Shown here: one piece after another, positions 7,459 through 17,035 of the stretch | Position numbering within the stretch: position 1 is the stretch's first letter | Layout: each line of letters opens with the position of its first letter | NCBI RefSeq assembly: GCF_900115845.1 | Contig: NZ_FOXX01000019.1 | Location: 1 to 56,209, forward strand | Direction: 5' to 3' | Source of the DNA: Priestia endophytica DSM 13796 | GTDB taxonomy: Bacteria > Bacillota > Bacilli > Bacillales > Bacillaceae_H | DNA: 56,209 nucleotides | Position numbers and translations under genes: made by a program | The notes under the pieces: model-generated | Database searches by the model: none | What the model was told of the DNA's origin: nothing | The model's input: the letters and a program-made list of their open reading frames with translations, nothing else

Positions 7459-8148
7459 ATGTTCGGTAAAAAGAAGGAAAAGCAAGAAACATCCGAACAA
7501 ACGGTTCAGGAACTTATACCGATTAGAAATATTTATAATGAAATGGTTGAGACGAAGGATAATAGATTAATTAAAATTTTAACTGTTACATCGGTGAATA
7601 TTTCTCTTATGTCTCGTCTAGAACAACAAGAAGTTTTAGAAAATTATGAATCTTTTCTTAAAACAATTGATAAACCTATCCAGGTTAGTAGGGTTTCTAC
7701 TCCAGTTAACCTGGAAGAATATATTGAAAATCTTCAAAATGACTTGGATAAAATACAAAATCCTTACAAGAAGATTATGCAGAAGAGTTACATCTGGTAC
7801 GCAAACAATATCCAGGAAGACAGGGATATGATTAGAAGGAATCGCTATATTGTACTTGATGAATCATTTAATGGTGAGAAATCAAAACAAGAAGCGATAC
7901 GGAAGTTAGCAATGAGATGTGATGATTATAAACTTAGAATTGAGGAAATGTTACAGACTCCTAAGCTTCAAGCTAGAGAGCTAACAAATAAAGAACTAGA
8001 AAATTATTTCCATATGTTCTATGACTATCAAAATGCTCAAATCACTAATATAGAAAATGAATCAGCTACTCCTTATGTAATTGGAAGACGTAATTTATTA
8101 GATACAGTTGAACGCTTAAAAGCTAACAACGATTACTACGTGAGATAG
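7459..8148 (+). CDS. VirB4 N-terminal-like transfer protein
   Basis: 229 residues, soluble, no Walker motifs. It starts MFGKKKEKQ, like the following ATPase (MFKLFSGKKK), and its IPIRNIYNEMVETKDNRLIKIL segment resembles the opening of VirB4/TraC-type ATPases. I infer that it is a separate protein related to the VirB4 N-terminal domain. Its stop is followed after 11 bases by the ATPase start, so the two are co-translated. Confidence 0.55.
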   Translation: MFGKKKEKQETSEQTVQELIPIRNIYNEMVETKDNRLIKILTVTSVNISLMSRLEQQEVLENYESFLKTIDKPIQVSRVSTPVNLEEYIENLQNDLDKIQNPYKKIMQKSYIWYANNIQEDRDMIRRNRYIVLDESFNGEKSKQEAIRKLAMRCDDYKLRIEEMLQTPKLQARELTNKELENYFHMFYDYQNAQITNIENESATPYVIGRRNLLDTVERLKANNDYYVR

Positions 8149-8159
8149 GAGGAAATGGT

Positions 8160-10109
8160 GTGTTTAAACTATTCTCTGGAAAAAAGAAAAACGAGGAAGT
8201 GTCACTTGAGAATCTGGTGGAGAATAATAGTAACTTTTTAGACATCTTATCCCCAGATAGTATTGAAGAAAATGACAACTATATGAGATTAGGGAGTAAC
8301 TATGTACGAACATTAGCTGTTGCTCACTTTTCAAATGAAGTTTATATCGGATTTTTAGATAAGTTGCATAATCTCGGAGCTAACGTATCTGTTGTTCATC
8401 ATATAGAGCCTATGAGTTCGGACGCTATGATTAAGGCATTAGATAAAGCTGTTACGGAATATAAAAGTCAGCTACATGATGCACGTATTAAGACTTCTGA
8501 ACAAAGAACAATTGAAAATAACATTAAAGATGCCACTATTTTATTAGAGAACTTAACAAGTTCTGATTCTGAAATCTTTAATGAGCATATGTTTGTTCAT
8601 GTTCAGGCTAGCTCTTTACAAGAACTTAATCGAGTAACACAAAGTGTACAAAATGCAGTTAACAAATCCCTCAAGTTATTTGCTCCTACTTATCGTATGC
8701 GTGATGCATTTGAAAGCTGTTTACCTCTAAATCAGAATAAACTCAAAGAGCTCACGTATCGTAATTTTGATGCTGAGGCTCTATCCTCCCTATTCCCTTT
8801 TGATGAAAGTGAATTATTACATGATAAAGGCATTATAAAGGGGAGGAATATGAAAACGAAGAACCTTGTTATGGTTGACCATGATGCTTTAATTAATAGA
8901 CATGAATATGTATGTGGTCCGTCTGGAAGTGGAAAATCTACTTATCTATGGGGAGATATGATGCGTAGATGGGGTCAAGGCGTAAAGATAAGAGTTATCG
9001 ATCCCAAAGGTGAATTCGGGAAGAAATTTAAACGCCTAGATGGTGAATGGGTTAAAATTTCACCAACAAATGATAAAGTGATTAACCCATTTGAAATCAC
9101 AAGCACCACAATTTTGAGGGATGAAGCAGGAAATCCTATTGAATCTTCCCTGTTGCATAGAAAAATATCAAATTTGAAAACGATGTTTACTCTTATGTAC
9201 CATAACTTAAAGGAAAACCAAGTATCTATGTCCCTTTTAGAGAAAGCTATTATCAAGACTTATAATGATAAAGGTATTAACTGGGATACAGACTTTTCAA
9301 ATTTCACTTCAAAAGATTATCCAGTAATGCAAGATTTGTACGAAACAATAGCAGAATTAATGAAACAAGATGAATTTAAACAATTGAATGACTTATATCA
9401 GGTTCTCTATCAATATGTAGAAGGTTCATATTCAAAAGCTATGAATGGGCCTACAAATGTAGATTTATCAAAAGACCTTATTGCCTTTGATTTATGGGAC
9501 TTAAAAGATGATGCGGAGTTACAAAAAGTAGCCATGTACAACATTTTGACATTCTTAGAAGAAGATGCTGTAAGGGATATGGATGTTGTGCAAGTGTATG
9601 TTGATGAAGCACATATCTTAGCTGACAGACGAAATCCATTAGCGATGAAATTCTTAGCAAATATGTATAAGCTTATCCGGAGTTTTAACGGAGGTGTTAC
9701 TTCTGCTACACAGCAAGTTCGAGACTTTCTATCTGCTACAGATGGTCAAAGAAACTATGGTGAAGCCGTAATTTTAAACTCTGTTTCTAAACTCTATCTA
9801 CCAATGTCACAAAAAGAGTTTGATATTATCGTTGATCAAACTTCCCAAAGCTTTTCTGAAGAAGAAGAAAGAATCCTTGTAATGAAAAATGCGGACAGAA
9901 ATGAAAGTGCCGGAAAAGGTGTGTATACGGTAGGTTCTACAAAAATTTCCCTGCAAGTTGAATTGCATCCTGCTGAATTGCAATTATGGGATTATGAACG
10001 TTTTGAAACAGAATATCGACACGTTAGAAATAATGACGACATTCTAATCCCTACTAGAAGATCTGAAGTTGTAGAAGAAAAACCAATTGAGTTAGTTAAG
10101 GTGAAGTAG
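8160..10109 (+). CDS. VirB4/ConE-like conjugation ATPase
   Basis: 649 residues, GTG start at 8160 behind AGGAGG. Walker A GPSGSGKS at 253-260 and Walker B VQVYVDEAH at 477-485 are intact. After the first domain comes RVIDPKGEFGKKF, typical of the TraC/VirB4 P-loop fold. Family knowledge: this ATPase powers assembly and substrate passage of the type IV machine at the membrane. The preceding gene may supply an extra N-terminal module. Confidence 0.9.
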   Translation: MFKLFSGKKKNEEVSLENLVENNSNFLDILSPDSIEENDNYMRLGSNYVRTLAVAHFSNEVYIGFLDKLHNLGANVSVVHHIEPMSSDAMIKALDKAVTEYKSQLHDARIKTSEQRTIENNIKDATILLENLTSSDSEIFNEHMFVHVQASSLQELNRVTQSVQNAVNKSLKLFAPTYRMRDAFESCLPLNQNKLKELTYRNFDAEALSSLFPFDESELLHDKGIIKGRNMKTKNLVMVDHDALINRHEYVCGPSGSGKSTYLWGDMMRRWGQGVKIRVIDPKGEFGKKFKRLDGEWVKISPTNDKVINPFEITSTTILRDEAGNPIESSLLHRKISNLKTMFTLMYHNLKENQVSMSLLEKAIIKTYNDKGINWDTDFSNFTSKDYPVMQDLYETIAELMKQDEFKQLNDLYQVLYQYVEGSYSKAMNGPTNVDLSKDLIAFDLWDLKDDAELQKVAMYNILTFLEEDAVRDMDVVQVYVDEAHILADRRNPLAMKFLANMYKLIRSFNGGVTSATQQVRDFLSATDGQRNYGEAVILNSVSKLYLPMSQKEFDIIVDQTSQSFSEEEERILVMKNADRNESAGKGVYTVGSTKISLQVELHPAELQLWDYERFETEYRHVRNNDDILIPTRRSEVVEEKPIELVKVK

Positions 10110-10112
10110 ATT

Positions 10113-11171
10113 ATGGCTGTTATATCAACTAAAGTAGCCATAATGGCTGCTAGAGAGTGGAAATGGCTTGTTGGTGGTATTCTAGCTTTTATAGCATTTA
10201 TAGTAATAGCTATTATGGGGATAGGAAGCAGTACGGAGGAACCAAAAACGGTTCCTCAATATGGTTCGCAACAGCTTTCTGAGGCTGTATTAGCCTACCA
10301 GGAACCTATTCAGAATGAGTTGGCTAAATACGGTCTAGAAGATATGACTCCTGTACTTTTAGCTATATTACAACAAGAATCAGGTGGTTACTTAAGTCGG
10401 GACATCTTCCAAGCTTCAGAAAGTTTAGGTTTACCACCTAATTCAATTACAGATCCTATGTATTCTATCCAAGTAGGTGTAAAATACTTTTCCAATGTGT
10501 ATAAGCAAGGAACGGCCAAAGGCGTTGACGTTCAGACTATTATCCAGTCTTATAACATGGGAGGAGGATATATAAATTTCGTAGCTTCTCATGGTGGAAC
10601 GCATTCAGAGGAATTGGCTAAACAATTTTCATCTATGCAAATGTCTAAGAATCCAGGCATGTATACATGTGGAGGAGATACAAGTAACTTTAGATACCCT
10701 TATTGTTATGGTGATTTCACTTATGCTACAAAGGTTTTTGCCTATGTTTCTGCTCCTGGTGGCACCGAAGGTGGTGCAGTAGCTACAGGATCTGCACTAG
10801 GCCAGGACAAATACGAAACCATCTACAATGAAGTATTAAAATATGAAGGTTACCCTTATGCTTGGGGGGGCACTACACCTGCTACAAGCTTTGACTGTAG
10901 TGGTTTAACAAAATGGGCATATGCCAAAATAGGAATTAACATTCCAAGAACAGCTCAACTACAATACAATGCCTCACAGCGAATACAGAAAAGTGATTTA
11001 AAACCTGGAGATTTAATCTTTTTCAAAACAGCAAGTTACAGCGCTGTTACCCATGTAGGGATCTATGTTGGAGATAACCGAATGTATGATTCTAATAATG
11101 GTGGTATAGGTTTTTCAGAACTAAACAACTACTGGGCGCCTAAAATTGTAGGTTATGGCCGTTTTAGTTAA
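10113..11171 (+). CDS. CwlT-like two-domain cell-wall hydrolase
   Basis: 352 residues. A TM segment (about 17-38) anchors the protein; residues about 60-165 form a lysozyme/SLT-like domain with Glu89 in QQESGG and an SYNMGGGY motif; residues 233-352 are an NlpC/P60 peptidase with Cys262 (FDCSGL) and His314 (THVGIYVG). This matches CwlT/Orf14-type enzymes that open peptidoglycan for the mating channel. Three bases separate it from the ATPase stop. Confidence 0.9.
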   Translation: MAVISTKVAIMAAREWKWLVGGILAFIAFIVIAIMGIGSSTEEPKTVPQYGSQQLSEAVLAYQEPIQNELAKYGLEDMTPVLLAILQQESGGYLSRDIFQASESLGLPPNSITDPMYSIQVGVKYFSNVYKQGTAKGVDVQTIIQSYNMGGGYINFVASHGGTHSEELAKQFSSMQMSKNPGMYTCGGDTSNFRYPYCYGDFTYATKVFAYVSAPGGTEGGAVATGSALGQDKYETIYNEVLKYEGYPYAWGGTTPATSFDCSGLTKWAYAKIGINIPRTAQLQYNASQRIQKSDLKPGDLIFFKTASYSAVTHVGIYVGDNRMYDSNNGGIGFSELNNYWAPKIVGYGRFS

Positions 11172-11193
11172 TTTAGTATAAAGGTGTGAAATT

Positions 11194-11724
11194 ATGAATT
11201 GGTCAAAAATTTTACCTTATGTCCTTTTAGTTGCTGTTATTGTTTTTGGGGGTTATCAATTTAAACAACACCAGGAAGTAAAGGCAGATTATCAGGCTTT
11301 AGACAGCAAATATGATGCTTTGAAACATAACAGCAAACAAGAAGTACAAGAAGATGCTACAAAGTTTATAAAGGCATTTTATAACTATAAAGATAGACCG
11401 AAGCGTGAGAATATAGAGGGTTTAGCAACAAAAGAAGTGCAGGATACCCTTTTTCAAACATATGAAGCTCTAGATAAAGAGTTTGAGAGACCGAAGAAAA
11501 TTGATTACAGCAGTGAAGCAAAAGATATTACGATCTATCATGCTAGAGATGAATATGAGAGTAAAGCGAAGGTATTGGCTACTCTGACTTCTGAGATAAC
11601 AATAAACAAGAAAAAAACTCACTCTAATATAATTGCAGAACTTAACCTTAAGTTGCAGGATGGTCAATGGATTGTGACTGGATATAAAACTTTGGAAGAC
11701 GTTTCGGAATTTCAAGGAAGTTAG
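11194..11724 (+). CDS. Membrane-anchored transfer-operon protein
   Basis: 176 residues with one N-terminal TM helix (about 6-22) and an extracytoplasmic domain of mixed helix and strand. Position between CwlT-like and VirB6-like genes corresponds to the YddI-type gene of ICEBs1-like operons. A VirB8-like or NTF2-like fold is possible but not shown by any motif. Confidence 0.6.
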   Translation: MNWSKILPYVLLVAVIVFGGYQFKQHQEVKADYQALDSKYDALKHNSKQEVQEDATKFIKAFYNYKDRPKRENIEGLATKEVQDTLFQTYEALDKEFERPKKIDYSSEAKDITIYHARDEYESKAKVLATLTSEITINKKKTHSNIIAELNLKLQDGQWIVTGYKTLEDVSEFQGS

Positions 11725-11736
11725 AGGAGGATAAAA

Positions 11737-12762
11737 ATGAAAAGATTTTTAGAGCTTCCTAAATCTAAAGGGAAAAAGAGAGTAACTTTTCTTCTAATGT
11801 TTATGCTTGTTTTCTCTTTTAGCTTTAATGTTGCTACAAACACTACGTATGCAGAAGAAGAAACAGAAATTGAAGAGGTAGACTTAGATTGTGGGAATTT
11901 TGATTTTACTTGTAAGATTCGAGAATTTATGTTGGACTTAGCGCAAAGTGGAATTAACTTTGCTATAGACCGACTAAACGACTTTATTGTTACACCAGGA
12001 GAAGTGTTGTTTAATGATGCTATATCTTCATTTTATAATCAAGCATACAGTTTCTTCTATGTATTACTAGGAGTTATATTTCTTTATAAGTTAATAGAAA
12101 TGTTAGCCTTAGCTGATCCAGAGAGTCGGAATGCAATAAGGGAGAAGTTAGTAGTTCTGGTGTTCACAGTTGCTTTCGCATCTAGTTTTAAATGGATATT
12201 TGAAAAGCTTTTAACTCTTAATAACTACTTTGTTAAAGCAATTACTCAAGGCGGAAAAGTAAACTTTAATGACTTCAAAATGAGTTATACAGAAGACTTT
12301 ATGGCTGGTGGAGCAAATACAGCTCTAAGTGTTACATTAGTAGCTATTCTTCTTCTAGTAATGCTAATTCTGTATTTAGTACTTGTATTCCAAATGGCTA
12401 TTAGGTTTGCAGAATTGGGTTTTGCTATAGCAATTGCTCCTATTTGTATCGCTACCAACTTAACTGACAATTTTAACCTTTTACCTTCTTTTTGGCGAAA
12501 CTTATTAAGTATCATATTTACCCAGGCGGTTCAGTACATGCTTATAATATTTATGATTACATTCTTTACTGAATCTAGTATCTATTCACCAAAAGGTATT
12601 ATCTACGCAATAGGATATATGTTCTTAGTAATTAAAGCACCACAAGTTATTAAAGAAATGCTTTATTCTTCAGGTAGTGGAAGAGCAGCAGCAGGAATGG
12701 CGTCTAACGCTGGTAGTGCAATGGTTAGAGAAGTGATCAGAAGAAAAAGCAAAGTAGGCTAG
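11737..12762 (+). CDS. VirB6/ConG-like polytopic channel protein
   Basis: 341 residues. A cleavable-looking signal (about 14-40, ending TTYAEEE) leads to an acidic segment, a DCGNFDFTCKI pair of cysteines that could form a disulfide, and at least five TM helices. AGGAGG precedes ATG. Such proteins form the inner channel of Gram-positive conjugation machines. Confidence 0.75.
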   Translation: MKRFLELPKSKGKKRVTFLLMFMLVFSFSFNVATNTTYAEEETEIEEVDLDCGNFDFTCKIREFMLDLAQSGINFAIDRLNDFIVTPGEVLFNDAISSFYNQAYSFFYVLLGVIFLYKLIEMLALADPESRNAIREKLVVLVFTVAFASSFKWIFEKLLTLNNYFVKAITQGGKVNFNDFKMSYTEDFMAGGANTALSVTLVAILLLVMLILYLVLVFQMAIRFAELGFAIAIAPICIATNLTDNFNLLPSFWRNLLSIIFTQAVQYMLIIFMITFFTESSIYSPKGIIYAIGYMFLVIKAPQVIKEMLYSSGSGRAAAGMASNAGSAMVREVIRRKSKVG

Positions 12763-12781
12763 GCGAAAGGATGGTGCGAAA

Positions 12782-12955
12782 ATGTTACTTTCTCTTTTTG
12801 TCTTAATCATAGTAATACTTATTGGTATCTCATATTTAACTAGGGGCCAACCAGAACTTAGAAAGAATGCTTTCGAAAGTTTAAAATCTACTCCCAAAAA
12901 GTTTATTTCAAACTGTAAAATAGTAATTGGTAAATTTAAAAATAAAGAATTTTAG
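12782..12955 (+). CDS. 57-residue single-TM protein of the transfer operon
   Basis: AAAGGATGG lies before the ATG at 12782. The product has one N-terminal TM helix (residues 2-18) and a basic C-terminal half (KKFISNCKIVIGKFKNKEF). It fits exactly between the VirB6-like and lipoprotein genes with normal spacing, so it is likely a real accessory subunit. Confidence 0.6.
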   Translation: MLLSLFVLIIVILIGISYLTRGQPELRKNAFESLKSTPKKFISNCKIVIGKFKNKEF

Positions 12956-12965
12956 GGAGGAAATA

Positions 12966-13301
12966 ATGAAAAAGACGTTAGCAACAGCTTCATTAATCAG
13001 TATGTTACTTCTAAGTGCATGTGGAAGTAGTAATGCTTTATCAGGTAAATGGGAGTTAGATGAGGAAGAGTCCGGTACTTGGTGTGCAAAAGCATTTAGC
13101 TATGAGGAGAGCAACTATGATCGTACTACAGTAAGAGATACAACTACTAGTGGTACTTACGAAGAAACAGAAAACGGCGATTATAAATTTACTGACGATG
13201 ACGGAAAGACAACGAGATATGAAATTAGTCAAGAAGACAATGTAATGACTATGGTCGATAAAGAAGACGAGAGAACATGCAAATATGTTCCTGCTAGTTA
13301 A
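12966..13301 (+). CDS. Lipoprotein at the end of the transfer operon
   Basis: ATG at 12966 follows GGGAGG. MKKTLATASLISMLLLSAC is a lipoprotein signal with lipobox LSAC; the mature protein is small, acidic and contains two further cysteines. YddJ-type lipoproteins end similar operons and in ICEBs1 mediate exclusion. The same role here is only an inference from position. Confidence 0.75.
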   Translation: MKKTLATASLISMLLLSACGSSNALSGKWELDEEESGTWCAKAFSYEESNYDRTTVRDTTTSGTYEETENGDYKFTDDDGKTTRYEISQEDNVMTMVDKEDERTCKYVPAS

Positions 13302-13314
13302 ATATAGACAAACG

Positions 13315-13340
13315 AAAAGAAGGCTCTAAGCCTTCTTTTT
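13315..13340. terminator. Bidirectional terminator between transfer operon and topB
   Basis: AGAAGGCT/AGCCTTCT stem flanked by A and T tracts; serves the convergent genes on both sides. Confidence 0.85.
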
Positions 13341-13343
13341 AGT

Positions 13344-15509
13344 TTACCTTGAGGTAGTTTTCTTTCTTGCAGGAAATTCAAGTGTTAATGAACCTTGCTT
13401 TTTATCCCTAAAGATAATATAAGCATCAAATGTTGAATTCTTCCCCTTTAATCCTTTAATAAGCCCCGTCTTCCCCTTCTCTAGTAACTTCTTGGCATTT
13501 GTCTCACTAATCTTTTTACCTAGATATTCATTAGAAAAAATAAACTTACATCCTTCTTTGTAACCTGAGCAACCATAGAATTTTTTACGAGCTAGCACTG
13601 CTTTTCCGCATGATGGACATTTTCCGATTTGACCCTCTTGTTGTATTTGTTGAACCATATCATCAAATTTCCATTCATAAGAAGATTTAATTGCCTGTTC
13701 AACGAGTTTTTGAGAAAGCTTTTTAGAGCTATCAATAAAAGCTTTTGCCGGCTTCTCCCCCTCTCCAATCTTCTGTAAGTACATTTCCCACTTTGCTGTT
13801 AGCTCCGCACTTGAAAGAATAGTATTAGAAACAGCTTTAACAAGCATTTTTCCTTTAAATGTAGTCTCTACAATGTTCTTTTTAACGATAATATACTTTC
13901 TCGCTTTTAGTCCTTCTATAATTCCACTTCTAGTAGCTTCTGTACCTAATGAGCCATATTTATTCAAGTCTTTAGAATCTAATTCTTCACTGTCTTGCCC
14001 TACCCTTCCAGCTGTCTTCATTAAAGTGATCAGTTGGCCTTCAGAGTAAGGTTTAGGAGCTTTAGTGATTCCTTCTTTTAAAAGTAAGTCTATTAAGCTA
14101 ACGTTTTGATTTTCTTCTACTTTTGGCAACTGTTGATTGTCCTCTTTATCGTCTTGATTGTGATCATCCTGCCAAACAACTTTCCATCCATTGTCAAGAA
14201 TCTGCTTACCAGTAGATTTAAATTCGTGCTCCTCTATTTTAGTTATAAGAGTTGTTTGATTATATACATGATCATTGTAATGAGCAGCGATTACGCTACG
14301 AGCAATTTCATCGTAAACAAGCTGTTCTTCTTTTGATAACTTAGATAAATCAGGTACCTTTTCTGTGACGATTAAAGCATAGTGATCACCAACTTTACTG
14401 TCATCTACAAAGTGTTTATCATCCGTAATCTGTTCATGGTTTTTGCTCATGATCAGTTTTTTATAAGGTTCTAGAGTAGAAAGATTTTCAAGAATTTCTG
14501 GAAGTTGACGAGCTTCATCAATTGGTAAAAATTGGTATTCCGTCCTAGGATACGAGCACAGAGATTGGTCGTATAGACTTTGCACCGTCCTTAGCACATC
14601 ACTTGGTGATATTTTGTACTTCCTATTAATCTTAGCTTGTAGAGAAGAAAGGTTGTGCAATTTAGGTGGTCTGTTTTTTTGAGTTTTAGTTTCAACTTTA
14701 GAAATATAAGGGTGTCCTTGTTTTAGTTGATTAACAAGCTCTTGTGCCTTATTTTTATCTTTAAAACGGTTTTGATTGTCATTTTGTAACTTTCCATTGT
14801 ACTTCTGCTCATGAGCAGAAAATGAACCTTGGATCTCCCAATACCTCTCTGGCTTGAAATTGTTTATCTCTTCTTCTCTCTGGTGGATAAGGCATAGTAA
14901 AGGGGTTTGGCATCTTCCAGTGGAGAAAACCTCCTTAACGCCTTTCTTCTGCATTAAAAGAGTGTAAGCCCTGCTAGTATTCATACCAATTAACCAATCG
15001 GAATAAGCCCTTGCTTGAGCTTCCTGAAAAAGACTCGTATAGTCTCTTGCATCTTTCAAGTTATCAAAAGCTTTTCTTACTGCATTTGGGGTCATAGAAG
15101 AACACCAGAAACGTTTTAAAGGCTTCTTGCTGCATCCACTAAGGAGTATTAATGTTCTGGCGATAGCCTCTCCTTCTCGCCCAGGATCAGTACTTATAAT
15201 GATTTCATCACTATCTTGAAGGTGCTTCTTTACACTCTTAAAATGTGAAGCTTTATCCTTACTAATCACATATTGAAAATTATCTGGAATCATTGGTAAT
15301 GTATCAAGAGTCCAGGTTTTCCATTCTTCCTTGTATTTTTCTGGAGGGGCCAATTCAGCTAAGTGTCCAATTGCCCATACAATCTTTGCCCCTTTAGGAA
15401 ACGTACTACAAGGTTTGATTTCTATATAATCTTTATGTTTTACATAGTCATAACATTGCCCGTATGTTAGGGCTTGTTTCGGCTTTTCACATAATATCGT
15501 AGGGTACAT
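13344..15509 (-). CDS. topB: DNA topoisomerase III
   Basis: 721 residues from the ATG at 15509, preceded by AAAGGAGAG. The Toprim domain has LCEKPKQA near the N-terminus and DPGREGE at 108-114; the active tyrosine is Tyr320 in SYPRTEY; FSTGRCQTPLL and DHYALIVTEK are family motifs; a four-Cys zinc ribbon (CPSCGK then CSGYKEGC) lies near the C-terminus. Type IA topoisomerases of this kind are common on large Gram-positive conjugative plasmids, where they relax or decatenate plasmid DNA. A shared promoter cassette sits at 15531-15560. Confidence 0.92.
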   Translation of the reverse strand: MYPTILCEKPKQALTYGQCYDYVKHKDYIEIKPCSTFPKGAKIVWAIGHLAELAPPEKYKEEWKTWTLDTLPMIPDNFQYVISKDKASHFKSVKKHLQDSDEIIISTDPGREGEAIARTLILLSGCSKKPLKRFWCSSMTPNAVRKAFDNLKDARDYTSLFQEAQARAYSDWLIGMNTSRAYTLLMQKKGVKEVFSTGRCQTPLLCLIHQREEEINNFKPERYWEIQGSFSAHEQKYNGKLQNDNQNRFKDKNKAQELVNQLKQGHPYISKVETKTQKNRPPKLHNLSSLQAKINRKYKISPSDVLRTVQSLYDQSLCSYPRTEYQFLPIDEARQLPEILENLSTLEPYKKLIMSKNHEQITDDKHFVDDSKVGDHYALIVTEKVPDLSKLSKEEQLVYDEIARSVIAAHYNDHVYNQTTLITKIEEHEFKSTGKQILDNGWKVVWQDDHNQDDKEDNQQLPKVEENQNVSLIDLLLKEGITKAPKPYSEGQLITLMKTAGRVGQDSEELDSKDLNKYGSLGTEATRSGIIEGLKARKYIIVKKNIVETTFKGKMLVKAVSNTILSSAELTAKWEMYLQKIGEGEKPAKAFIDSSKKLSQKLVEQAIKSSYEWKFDDMVQQIQQEGQIGKCPSCGKAVLARKKFYGCSGYKEGCKFIFSNEYLGKKISETNAKKLLEKGKTGLIKGLKGKNSTFDAYIIFRDKKQGSLTLEFPARKKTTSR
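14803..14820. promoter_or_regulatory. 18-bp CTCATGAG palindrome inside topB
   Basis: TTCTGCTCATGAGCAGAA is a perfect palindrome matching the CTCATGAG site family found at several intergenic places; a related TTTGCTCATGATCAG occurs at 14443-14457. Confidence 0.5.
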
Positions 15510-15530
15510 TTTATCTCTCCTTTTACACAT

Positions 15531-15560
15531 TTATATAATATATTATAACATAAATGAATA
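15531..15560 (-). promoter_or_regulatory. Shared promoter cassette upstream of topB
   Basis: Plus strand reads ATATTATAACATAAATGA; on the minus strand this is an extended -10 (TGTTATAAT) with a poor -35. Near-identical cassettes occur at 47031, 51581 and 54286, each in front of a minus-strand operon. Confidence 0.65.
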
Positions 15561-15579
15561 TAAAATAAGGGATATATGT

Positions 15580-15611
15580 TAAAAAGCACACTATGAAAGT
15601 GCGCTTTTTTC
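15580..15611. terminator. Terminator of the 151-residue gene
   Basis: AAAAAGCaCACT/AGTGcGCTTTTTT hairpin directly after the stop of the minus gene 15615-16070. Confidence 0.75.
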
Positions 15612-15614
15612 ATC

Positions 15615-16070
15615 TTATTTTTGTTGTTGAGCTTTTGATATTAAGACATCCCAATCATGAGGTAGTACAACAGAAAATTTAGTAATAGACTCATTAACTT
15701 CTTTTCGTAAAGAAGAAGAGTGAGAGAACATATTGAATGTTAGTTTACTCCCTTTTAATCGACTAGGACTAATAGAAATAGTTCTAATTGTTCTTTCATT
15801 ATTATCAATAGATATATGATGTCCTTCTGTTGTATGGACATTAAAAGAATCAGAAGTGATTTCTAAATCATCTAAATTCGTATGATAGATTTTAGTGTCT
15901 GGGCGTCTATAAAGTTCTATCTTACAATCTTTAGCGCCTTGAGAAATTATATATCTTAGGATATAGGTTTGGATAATAGGTTGAACTTTTATCTCCCTTT
16001 CTTTACTTAACTTCTTTAAAGCTGTTATCCATTGCTCTTCCATAAGGTAACTTTTAAGTTTTTTTAACAT
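15615..16070 (-). CDS. Unknown protein, soluble paralogue of the 26.1-kb gene
   Basis: 151 residues, no TM segment. It shares IELYRRP, a dEI-type segment, ISIDNNERTIRTIS and SHSSSLRKE with LELYKRP, LTIDNRGIRTVS and YSRSASFKD of the membrane-anchored product of 26141-26788. The common domain is therefore about 110 residues, present once as soluble and once as membrane-bound. The family is not recognised. Confidence 0.65.
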   Translation of the reverse strand: MLKKLKSYLMEEQWITALKKLSKEREIKVQPIIQTYILRYIISQGAKDCKIELYRRPDTKIYHTNLDDLEITSDSFNVHTTEGHHISIDNNERTIRTISISPSRLKGSKLTFNMFSHSSSLRKEVNESITKFSVVLPHDWDVLISKAQQQK

Positions 16071-16133
16071 GTTTATCTTTCACTCCCCCTCAATAGTTCT
16101 TGTATCTTTTTTATAACATAGCATGAAAGTTCT

Positions 16134-16166
16134 GTTCATGATCAGCTTATTAACCATGATCAGTAG
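16134..16166. promoter_or_regulatory. Two CATGATCAG sites
   Basis: GTTCATGATCAG and CCATGATCAG, 11 bases apart, belong to the CTCATGAKCAG site family; a similar site overlaps the start of the minus gene at 16731 and another lies at 16876-16895. Confidence 0.5.
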
Positions 16167-16259
16167 TCTTACTTATAGAATATTCATTTATAAACTTTCT
16201 AGAAAATTTATAAATGAACTCTATTCTTTATATAGAAACACTATATATTTTCTGTATTT

Positions 16260-16443
16260 TACCATTCCTAAATTTGTAATTAATCGTTACTATATATTTT
16301 CTATAAATAAATTACTTAATTTGTTTTTTCTACTTATTTTCTAAAATTAATAATGGCTTTAAAAACCTAACATTGATTGAAACAAACTTAGTTAAATCAT
16401 ATAAGGAATCAATAAAAAAGGCGAAATTTTAACTTCACCCTAC
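16260..16443 (+). pseudogene. Deletion scar of a second ParB-like gene copy
   Basis: TAATTAATCGTTACTA at about 16276 matches the upstream region of the gene at 17036 (about 16909). AATGGCTTTAAAAACCTAAC and the following CATTGATTGA to about 16443 match the last codons, stop and terminator of that gene (17680-17773). The body between is missing. This looks like a tandem duplication that lost its coding core. The 364-base gap 16071-16434 contains nothing else convincing. Confidence 0.55.
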
Positions 16444-16731
16444 TCTTCCTATTACAACAATATCCCACAATACAAGAAAAACATATATGCATAACAATAC
16501 AATTCCGAGACACGTGAGGATTATAGTCACTGGTCTTTTGCCAAAAATCATGAATAAACTGTAAGCGACAATCAATGTTATTACGCATATCTCATCTAAC
16601 CATGTCCAGTCAATAGGAGCAATTCTATTGAGCGCTGTAAGTGCTCCTATACAAGCAAGTATCATAAATAACTTTTCTAGAGGCTTGTATTCTTTTTCTT
16701 CTTCGGGATTACTTTCATTTACTTTTATCAT
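16435..16731 (-). CDS. Small three-TM membrane protein
   Basis: About 98 residues with a charged N-terminus and three TM helices. AAAGGTGG is ten bases before the ATG at 16731; an in-frame TTG at 16737 is an alternative. A TCATGATCAA site overlaps the start, so the operator-binding protein could control it. Family unknown. A weak copy of the shared promoter cassette lies at about 16811-16838. Confidence 0.55.
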   Translation of the reverse strand: MIKVNESNPEEEKEYKPLEKLFMILACIGALTALNRIAPIDWTWLDEICVITLIVAYSLFMIFGKRPVTIILTCLGIVLLCIYVFLVLWDIVVIGRVG

Positions 16732-16875
16732 GATCAACTGACCACCTTTTATAACTTAATAGAACTATGTCTAGATTTTCTTGATTACATTTATACTATA
16801 CTTCCTTATTTATATTATAACACAAAATGTTAATAATTAATATATAATAACTTTGATGATTAAAATAAGATAGTT

Positions 16876-16895
16876 ATGCTCATGATCAGCTCACT
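16876..16895. promoter_or_regulatory. CTCATGATCAG site before the ParB-like gene
   Basis: GCTCATGATCAGCTCAC lies about 150 bases upstream of 17036 and is the same sequence as the site at 35864-35881. Confidence 0.5.
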
Positions 16896-17035
16896 CTAAT
16901 GGAATATAATTAATCGTTACTAAACGTATTTCTATAAAAGTCTACTTATGTATATTTATTCCTGATTGTTTAGAAAAAGTGATAAAATTATAATTGAGTT
17001 TCATAGCAACAGACCATTTAGAAGGAGGAATTTAG

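Noticed and set aside
16123-16344. 73-codon frame with Tyr/Phe-rich composition
   Set aside because: No ribosome site, extreme AT content, overlaps operator sites and the duplication scar.
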